Shown: positions 6,613 through 10,928 of the stretch, piece by piece | Numbering within the stretch: the first letter of the stretch is position 1 | Layout: each line of letters starts with the position of its first letter | Assembly (NCBI GenBank): GCA_964607705.1 | Contig: CAZSLI010000031.1 | Location: 1 to 10,928, forward strand | From: CAZSLI01 sp964607705 | Lineage (GTDB): Bacteria; Actinomycetota; Coriobacteriia; Anaerosomatales; PHET01 | Reading direction: 5' to 3' | Length of the DNA stretch: 10,928 nucleotides | Notes under the pieces: generated by a model | Told to the model about the DNA's origin: nothing | Database searches by the model: none | Seen by the model: the letters and a program-made list of their open reading frames with translations, nothing else | Translations under genes and position numbers: made by a program

Positions 6613-7884
6613 GTGACCGAAGAGCGCGCCCTCAGCGTGACACAAGCCATGAACTGCGCCCGTCAGGCGCTCGAAGGCGTGCGCGTGCGCGTTCTCGGCG
6701 AGGTATCCGAATTCAACGACAAACCGGGGTACAAGGCCGCGTACTTCACCGTGTGTGACTCGGGCGCTGCGATGCCGTGTCTGATGTGGCGCGATGCCTA
6801 CGAGGCGAGCGGTGTGCCGCTTCGCTGCGGCATGCAGGTCGAAATCACGGGCTCGTTCTCCGCGTATGTGCCGAAGGGGCGGATGCAGTTCGTCGTGAGG
6901 CGGCTGGAGCCTGCAGGCGAAGGACGGCTTCGCCTGCAAGTCGCGGAACTGGCTCGCAAGCTGGAGGCCGAGGGGCTGATGCGTCCCGAGCGCAAGCGTT
7001 CGCTGCCCCGGTATCCCACGCGCATCGGATTGGTGACGTCCCCTCGCGGCAAAGCCGTGCATGACGTGTTGCGCACCCTTAAGCGGCGATATCCGCTCGC
7101 TGAGGTGCTGTTGGCCGGTGTCGCGGTGGAGGGTGACGGGGCGCCCGAGGCCATCGCGGAGGGACTGCGAACTGCTGCGCGTGCCAACCCCGACGTGATC
7201 CTCCTCGTGCGCGGTGGTGGAAGCTACGAGGATCTGATGCCGTTCAATGCGGAGATCGTTGCGCGCGCTGTCGCGGCATCGCCCGTGCCGGTGGTGACGG
7301 GCATCGGCCACGAACCTGATAACTCGATCGCTGACATGGTGGCGGACGTGCGGGCATCGACGCCGACGGCGGCTGCCGAGGCGGCCGCGCCGGGCGTGGC
7401 GGAGCTCCACGATGTCTTGAAGGGCACGCGGCGGCTCCTAGGCAGGGCGCTCGCGCACCGGACACAGTCGCTTGCTCACCGTGTTGCGCGAATCGCAGAG
7501 CGGCCGGCGTTCTGTGACCCGCATGCGGTGTTGGGCCCCGCGACCCAGGCGCTGGACGTGGCTCGAATGCGGCTGCAACGCGCGATTCCCGAGCGCCTGG
7601 CGCGCGACGCGCAGGCGTTGGAGTACGCACGCGTTCGCTTGCGTACAGCAGGGCCACGAGTGACCGAGCGCGCGGCACAGCGTCTCGGCATGAAGGCGGC
7701 GAGGCTGGAGAACTTGTCGCCGCTCAAGGTATTGGCACGCGGCTATGCGGCAGCCTTCGCCGAGGACGGCAGAACGGTCGTCGACTCTGTAGACAAAGTG
7801 AAGCCTGGCGACCCGCTGGTTGTTCGAGTGGCCGACGGCCGCATCGACTGCACGGTCGCCGATGTGACGAGGGAGGCTTTGTGA
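6613..7884 (+). CDS. xseA: Exodeoxyribonuclease VII large subunit
   Basis: The catalytic subunit (423 residues) of exonuclease VII degrades single-stranded DNA from either end to short oligonucleotides in repair, working with several copies of XseB. GTG 6613 is about nine bases after a strong GAGGAGG (6597-6603). An N-terminal OB-fold occupies about 7-100 and the catalytic domain about 120-330. Conserved family stretches are IGLVTSPRGKAVHDVL (138-153), RGGGSYEDLMPFN (200-212), GIGHEPDNSIADMVADVRASTPTAAAE (in 230-256) and the C-terminal LSPLKVLARGYA. Between them lies an Arg/Ala/Leu-rich helical section, as expected for the XseB-binding coiled coil. The GHExD segment reads DNS where many homologues have DTT-like residues, a mild change. 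The stop overlaps xseB by one base. Confidence 0.95.
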   Translation: MTEERALSVTQAMNCARQALEGVRVRVLGEVSEFNDKPGYKAAYFTVCDSGAAMPCLMWRDAYEASGVPLRCGMQVEITGSFSAYVPKGRMQFVVRRLEPAGEGRLRLQVAELARKLEAEGLMRPERKRSLPRYPTRIGLVTSPRGKAVHDVLRTLKRRYPLAEVLLAGVAVEGDGAPEAIAEGLRTAARANPDVILLVRGGGSYEDLMPFNAEIVARAVAASPVPVVTGIGHEPDNSIADMVADVRASTPTAAAEAAAPGVAELHDVLKGTRRLLGRALAHRTQSLAHRVARIAERPAFCDPHAVLGPATQALDVARMRLQRAIPERLARDAQALEYARVRLRTAGPRVTERAAQRLGMKAARLENLSPLKVLARGYAAAFAEDGRTVVDSVDKVKPGDPLVVRVADGRIDCTVADVTREAL

Positions 7885-8126
7885 TGGACGAGGTTAAGGC
7901 GAGCGTTGACGAGCTGCCGTTCGGGCAGGCGCTCGATGAGCTTGAGTCGATCGTAGGGCAGTTGGAGGGCGGTACGCTGGAGCTCGAGGACAGCCTGAAC
8001 CGCTACGAGCGCGGAGTGGCGCTCCTTCGCTCGCTCCAGACGCGCCTCAGCGATGCACAGCAGAAAGTCACGGTCCTCATCGGCGAGCTCGAGGCCGAGG
8101 CTGAGCCGGCGGGGGAGGAGCAGTGA
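7884..8126 (+). CDS. xseB: Exodeoxyribonuclease VII small subunit
   Basis: The 80-residue partner of XseA binds its helical C-terminal arm and is needed for a stable exonuclease VII. The start is taken as ATG 7884, in the TGATG overlap with xseA and six bases after GAGGGAGG (7870-7877); GTG 7881 would sit only three bases from that site. The family core is clear: FGQALDELESIVGQLEGGTLELEDSL followed by YERGVALLRS, two helices with a tight turn. The last 15 residues are an acidic Glu/Ala tail. The stop overlaps the ATG of the HIT gene by one base, a second TGATG junction. Confidence 0.95.
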   Translation: MDEVKASVDELPFGQALDELESIVGQLEGGTLELEDSLNRYERGVALLRSLQTRLSDAQQKVTVLIGELEAEAEPAGEEQ

Positions 8127-8479
8127 TGGACGACTGCATCTTCTGCAAGATCGCTAACGGCGAGATCCCGTCCTCGCCGGTGTACGAGACCGACGAGTTG
8201 CTCGCCTTCGACGACATCTCACCGCAAGCTCCCGTGCACACCCTCATCATCCCGAAGCAGCACGTGCGCAACCTGTCTGAGGACATCCCAAGTGACCTGC
8301 TGGCCGCGCTGTTCGCGGCCGTACCGGAGGTCGCCTCGCGCAAGGGCGTCAAGGAGTCCGGCTACCGTGTGATCGTCAACAACGGCGGCCACTCGCAGCA
8401 GACGGTCCCGCACCTGCACATCCACGTGATAGGTGGCCGCCCGATGGCACACGGCATGGTGCAGTTCCTGGACGACTAG
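8126..8479 (+). CDS. hinT: HinT-type HIT-family nucleotide hydrolase
   Basis: This 117-residue cytosolic protein belongs to the HIT superfamily. HinT relatives hydrolyse purine nucleoside phosphoramidates and aminoacyl-adenylates. The ATG at 8126 overlaps the xseB stop and lies five bases after GGAGGAG (8114-8120). The catalytic triad reads HLHIH (His96, His98, His100), with QQTV just before and IGGRPM after. The N-terminal CIFC (Cys4, Cys7), with His46 and His96, matches the zinc-binding form found in many HIT proteins. ISPQAPVHTLIIPKQH (31-46) is close to the HinT consensus. The protein is full length with all key histidines. Placement after xseB and two bases before the ASKHA gene suggests co-transcription; a shared pathway is not implied. 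Confidence 0.95.
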   Translation: MDDCIFCKIANGEIPSSPVYETDELLAFDDISPQAPVHTLIIPKQHVRNLSEDIPSDLLAALFAAVPEVASRKGVKESGYRVIVNNGGHSQQTVPHLHIHVIGGRPMAHGMVQFLDD

Positions 8480-8481
8480 CG

Positions 8482-10020
8482 ATGGACTCGCGCGTCACCG
8501 TGACCTTCGAGCCTTCGGGCATCACCGCGTCGGTGGTGCCGGGCACGCTCTTGCTCGACGCCGCCAAGCAGGCGGGGGTGGCGATCGCTGCCCCGTGCGG
8601 CGGTCGCGGCGTGTGCGGGTCGTGCGGTGTGCGGGTCTTGACCGGTTCCCTCGAGGCCCCCGATGCCGAGGAGCTCAGCGGTCTGCGGCGTGCGCCGAAC
8701 TCCGTGCGGCTCGCGTGCCGGGCGAGGGTGGCCGGTCCCGTGACGATACGTCCGCTCTTGGCTTCACCGCCCTCTGCGTCTGGCGAGCACGCTGAAGACG
8801 GCTCAGCGCTGGTCATCGGCGTCGATCTGGGTACCACATCGGTCCAAGCTGCCGCCGTAGAGCTCGACGGGGGGAGACACGTCGCATCCGGTGCAGCCGT
8901 GAACCGCCAAGGCGGCTGGGGGGCCGACGTGCTGTCACGACTCTCCGCGGCGCTCGAGGGGGAGGCGCCAGCGCTGCAGAAGGCCGCCGAGGACTCCGTC
9001 GCCGACGCGATCGAGGCGGCCGGCGTGTCACCGAGCCGAGTCGTGCGGACGGTCATCGCGGGAAACAGCGCGATGGGCGCGCTCTTCGCAGGCGTCGCCA
9101 TCGCGGGGCTGGCGACCGCGCCTTTCGAGGCCCCTAGCTTGCCTCGGCACACCACCACGGCAGCCGGTGAGCCCGAGGTGCTTCTAGTCCCGGCGATCGC
9201 GGGATTCGTCGGCGGCGATACGCTCGCCGGGCTGCTGCACACTGGGATGCTCTATGCTGATGAGCCGACGCTCCTCGTCGACCTCGGCACGAACGCAGAG
9301 ATCGCGCTCAGTGCGCGGGGCCGGCTGTACGTCGCCTCCGCGGCCGCGGGACCGGCGTTCGAGGGTGTCGGGATGGAATGCGGAGGCCCCGCTGTTCCCG
9401 GCTCCGTAAGCGCTGTCTCGTTCTCGGGCGCATCGGACCTGTCGGCGCAGACGGTCGGCGACGCACCACCGTGCTGGCTCAACGGCGCCGGGATCATCTC
9501 GGCCTTGGCGCTTCTCAGGCGCCTCGGTCACCTCTCGCCGGATGGCCTGCTGAGGGTCGAAGGTCCCCTCGCGTCCCGGGTCGCCCGTGGCAAGGACGGC
9601 GTCGTGCGGGCGGTTCTTGGCCACGATGCCGAGGGCGAACCGATCGTCATCAGCCAGCTCGACATCCGATCCGCGCAGCTCGCGAAGGCGGCGGTCCAGG
9701 TCGCGATCACGGCGGTGTTGCGCGCCGCCCGGGTCCGAGCGAGCGATTTGGCCGAGGTGAAGGTGGCAGGCGCCTTCGGTGGTGCACTAGCCGCCGAGGA
9801 CCTCACGGACATCGGTCTGCTACCAGCCGGGACCGCGGCTCGGACATCGTGGGTGGGCAACGCGTCACTGCAGGGAGCGGTCGAGTTCGCGCTCGACCCT
9901 GCGCTACTTGACGAAGCGGCCACGCGTGCATCATCGGCGGCCCACATCGATCTTGCGGGTGCGGTGGACTTCAATGACCGGATGATCGCAGCGTTGGAGC
10001 TGATCCGATTCGAGGCGTGA
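8482..10020 (+). CDS. 2Fe-2S ferredoxin / ASKHA ATPase (compact RACo-like, DUF4445)
   Basis: This 512-residue protein joins a plant-type ferredoxin domain to an actin-like ATPase. In the RACo family such proteins use ATP to re-reduce inactive Co(II) corrinoid proteins of methyl-transfer pathways. Ferredoxin cysteines are at 39, 45, 48 and 79 (C-x5-C-x2-C-x30-C). The ATPase starts near 110 with VIGVDLGTTSVQ (111-122), followed by NRQGGWGADVLSRL (141-154). A second phosphate motif, LLVDLGTNAEIAL, follows at about 269-281, and the late VAGAFGGAL further on. Only about 17 residues separate the two domains, so the linker plus middle domain of characterised RACo (about 630 residues) seem absent. 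The ATG is two bases after the HIT stop with only a weak ribosome site, pointing to coupled translation. No corrinoid protein or methyltransferase is in the window, so the partner is unknown. A relative with another activation target is possible. Confidence 0.9.
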   Translation: MDSRVTVTFEPSGITASVVPGTLLLDAAKQAGVAIAAPCGGRGVCGSCGVRVLTGSLEAPDAEELSGLRRAPNSVRLACRARVAGPVTIRPLLASPPSASGEHAEDGSALVIGVDLGTTSVQAAAVELDGGRHVASGAAVNRQGGWGADVLSRLSAALEGEAPALQKAAEDSVADAIEAAGVSPSRVVRTVIAGNSAMGALFAGVAIAGLATAPFEAPSLPRHTTTAAGEPEVLLVPAIAGFVGGDTLAGLLHTGMLYADEPTLLVDLGTNAEIALSARGRLYVASAAAGPAFEGVGMECGGPAVPGSVSAVSFSGASDLSAQTVGDAPPCWLNGAGIISALALLRRLGHLSPDGLLRVEGPLASRVARGKDGVVRAVLGHDAEGEPIVISQLDIRSAQLAKAAVQVAITAVLRAARVRASDLAEVKVAGAFGGALAAEDLTDIGLLPAGTAARTSWVGNASLQGAVEFALDPALLDEAATRASSAAHIDLAGAVDFNDRMIAALELIRFEA

Positions 10021-10059
10021 GGCGGCGGGGGGCACTGCCAGAATGACATCAGGAAAGCC

Positions 10060-10089
10060 GAAAGCCCCCGCCTTCGGGCGGGGGCTTTC
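10060..10089. terminator. Terminator after the ASKHA gene, UUCG tetraloop
   Basis: GAAAGCCCCCGCC (10060-10072) pairs perfectly with GGCGGGGGCTTTC (10077-10089) around the extra-stable TTCG loop, giving 13 bp. The CTTTCT end supplies a short T run, and the symmetric arms could also stop opposite-strand transcription. It lies 40 bases after the ASKHA stop and marks the end of the gene cluster. Confidence 0.9.
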
Positions 10090-10276
10090 TCAATCCTTCC
10101 CTGCGTTACCCCTGAGTCTCTGTTGGGCTCGGTGGCCTGCCTGGTGGCCACATATGCCAGCGATGCCGGTCGCAAGCGGAGCCCTGCCGGTTGCCGCCCG
10201 GATTCCCCGGAAACGGCGCTTTATGAGGGAAGGGAAACCTGTCAACGCGGACACACTACCGCATCTCCACACATTC

Positions 10277-10292
10277 TGCAACATTTGTTACA
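10277..10292. promoter_or_regulatory. Imperfect 16-bp palindrome, possible CRP/FNR-family operator
   Basis: TGCAACATTTGTTACA has seven-base arms with one mismatch and a two-base centre. Read as TGCAA-N6-TTACA it has the 5-6-5 spacing of CRP/FNR-superfamily sites. It is AT-rich in a GC-rich region and lies about 265 bases before acs, a gene under CRP control in several bacteria. The regulator assignment is inference. Confidence 0.3.
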
Positions 10293-10466
10293 AGGCCAAA
10301 TCGGTCTGTCGAGGGCTCCTCGGCGGCTGTCTCATGCCGATCTTGCGGCTGACCTCGGCCGCTGTGTGTCTTCAACTCCCTCATCAGACCGTCCACCGAC
10401 GCGCACCCGCCGCCCACCGCATCCGGCGGAGGCAGCACTTGGGTACTGCCCATACTATGGGTGCAC

Positions 10467-10501
10467 GGCCCCGTCAGTGGGGCCGCACTAGTCAGTGGGG
10501 C
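10467..10501 (+). repeat. GC hairpin overlapping an 11-base direct repeat upstream of acs
   Basis: GGCCCC (10467-10472) pairs with GGGGCC (10479-10484) around a six-base loop. The loop and 3' arm belong to GTCAGTGGGGC (10473-10483), which recurs exactly at 10491-10501, 18 bases on. The 5' arm could therefore pair with either copy. The second copy ends 53 bases before the acs start. Confidence 0.5.
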
Positions 10502-10554
10502 GTACCGCACCTGGGCGAGTCGCCCCTACGCCCGAGAGATGAAGGGAGGCAGGC

Positions 10555-10928
10555 ATGAGCGACGATGTGGCCATCGAGTCTCTGGCTGGGGTATCGCGCG
10601 TCATCAACCCGCCTGCATGGGTCTCTGAGCGTGCCTGGATCAAGTCGATGGACGAGTACGACGCTATGTACCGTCGCTCGGTCGACGATCCCGAGGGTTT
10701 CTGGGCCGAGCAGGCCGAGACCTACCTCTATTGGCACAAGAAGTGGGACAAGGTTGTCGACTGGGAGTTCGACACTCCCCGCGTCGAGTGGTTCAAGGGC
10801 GGCCAGACCAATGTTGCCTACAACTGCATCGATCGCCACCTGACCACCTGGCGCCGCAACAAGGCCGCGCTGATCTGGGAGAGCGACGAGGGCCGCAGCA
10901 AGGTCTACACGTACCAGTCGCTCTACTA
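10555..10928 (+). CDS. acs: Acetyl-CoA synthetase, N-terminal part (runs off window)
   Basis: The first 124 codons of an AMP-forming acetyl-CoA synthetase, which converts acetate, ATP and CoA to acetyl-CoA via acetyl-AMP. The ATG at 10555 follows GGGAGG (10544-10549) by five bases. The visible part matches the N-terminal ACAS_N domain: DEYDAMYRRSVDDPEGFW, then YLYWHKKWDKV, EWFKGGQTNVAYNCIDRHL and the start of the AMP-binding domain at ALIWESDEG and YTYQSLY. The usual length is about 650 residues, so about four fifths lies beyond the window, including the adenylation motifs and the regulatory lysine. A propionyl-CoA synthetase or close relative is not excluded by this fragment, but the pattern fits Acs best. 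The reading frame is intact to the window end. Confidence 0.93.
   Translation, partial: MSDDVAIESLAGVSRVINPPAWVSERAWIKSMDEYDAMYRRSVDDPEGFWAEQAETYLYWHKKWDKVVDWEFDTPRVEWFKGGQTNVAYNCIDRHLTTWRRNKAALIWESDEGRSKVYTYQSLY

Larger units (their letters stand above)
10090..10554 (+). promoter_or_regulatory. Long intergenic/leader region before acs
   Basis: About 465 bases with no credible gene. The ORFs crossing it either begin inside the preceding terminator or have low-complexity translations with no family resemblance. It contains an imperfect palindrome with CRP/FNR-type spacing (10277-10292), a GC-only hairpin (10467-10484), an 11-base direct repeat (10473-10483 and 10491-10501) and, just before acs, an SD-like GGGAGG (10544-10549). 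A TACTAT box (10453-10458) resembles a -10 but lacks a -35 at proper spacing. I checked by eye for common riboswitch cores (TPP, cobalamin, c-di-GMP, c-di-AMP) and found no convincing match. Confidence 0.4.

Noticed and set aside
8376..9242. 288-residue ORF on the - strand opposite the ASKHA gene
   Set aside because: Ala/Ser/Pro-rich antisense translation with no motif, fully covered by the ASKHA and HIT genes.
10150..10260. Possible cobalamin or nucleotide-type riboswitch in the acs leader
   Set aside because: GC-rich repeated GCCGGT segments gave a first impression of a structured core, but the conserved core sequences of those classes were not found on either strand by eye.
10439..10458. 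TTGGGT and TACTAT as a promoter for acs
   Set aside because: The spacing between the boxes is only eight bases, too short for a standard promoter, and no extended -10 TG is present.
10043..10558. 171-residue ORF before acs on the + strand
   Set aside because: It begins upstream of and reads through the 13-bp terminator, overlaps the acs start, has no ribosome site and a low-complexity Arg/Pro translation.
1..10928. Phage, transposon, CRISPR or defence island
   Set aside because: No integrase, transposase, regular repeat-spacer pattern, toxin-antitoxin pair or nuclease/helicase defence gene is visible; gene content is mostly housekeeping.

Overview
The window reads as high-GC bacterial chromosome from a Gram-positive, probably anaerobic organism. 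The evidence is a surface protein with a signal peptide and a C-terminal LPFTG sorting signal, a lipoprotein-type c-type cytochrome, many GTG/TTG starts, and a ferredoxin-ASKHA protein of the kind that reactivates corrinoid proteins in anaerobes. My best guess is Actinomycetota, perhaps an anaerobic Coriobacteriia-type lineage. That placement is inference from gene content and composition; no marker gene here settles it.

Layout. At 1-54 is the 3' part of a tRNA-Val(GAC), followed by a strong hairpin terminator (65-100) and a leader of about 320 bases with a 14-base direct repeat and a stable hairpin. Next is a 687-residue secreted, sortase-anchored protein (418-2481, +) with two SdrD-B-like and two DUF11-like modules. 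It converges through a shared hairpin (2509-2543) with a two-TM protein of unknown function (2549-3301, -). That gene diverges from a small lipoprotein cytochrome c (3372-3653, +), whose stop codon shares a CTAG tetranucleotide with the convergent DagK-family lipid kinase (3650-4585, -).

From 4700 to 10020 all genes are on the + strand and tightly packed: RNase D (rnd), a YugP-type membrane zinc metallopeptidase, exonuclease VII large and small subunits (xseA, xseB), a HinT-type HIT hydrolase and a 512-residue 2Fe-2S/ASKHA (RACo-like) protein. Three junctions are one-base TGATG overlaps, so translational coupling is likely. An extended -10 element before xseA suggests a separate promoter for xseA-xseB-hinT-ASKHA. 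A textbook UUCG terminator (10060-10089) closes the group.

After about 465 bases without a credible gene, but with an imperfect CRP/FNR-spaced palindrome and a repeated hairpin element, acetyl-CoA synthetase (acs) begins at 10555 and runs off the window.

Functionally the block is mostly housekeeping: RNA processing, DNA repair and nucleotide hydrolysis. The less ordinary items are the compact ferredoxin-ASKHA protein with no visible corrinoid partner, the cysteine-containing surface protein, the isolated lipoprotein cytochrome, and the structured leaders of the surface-protein and acs genes. I see no CRISPR array, insertion sequence, phage gene or recognisable defence system.
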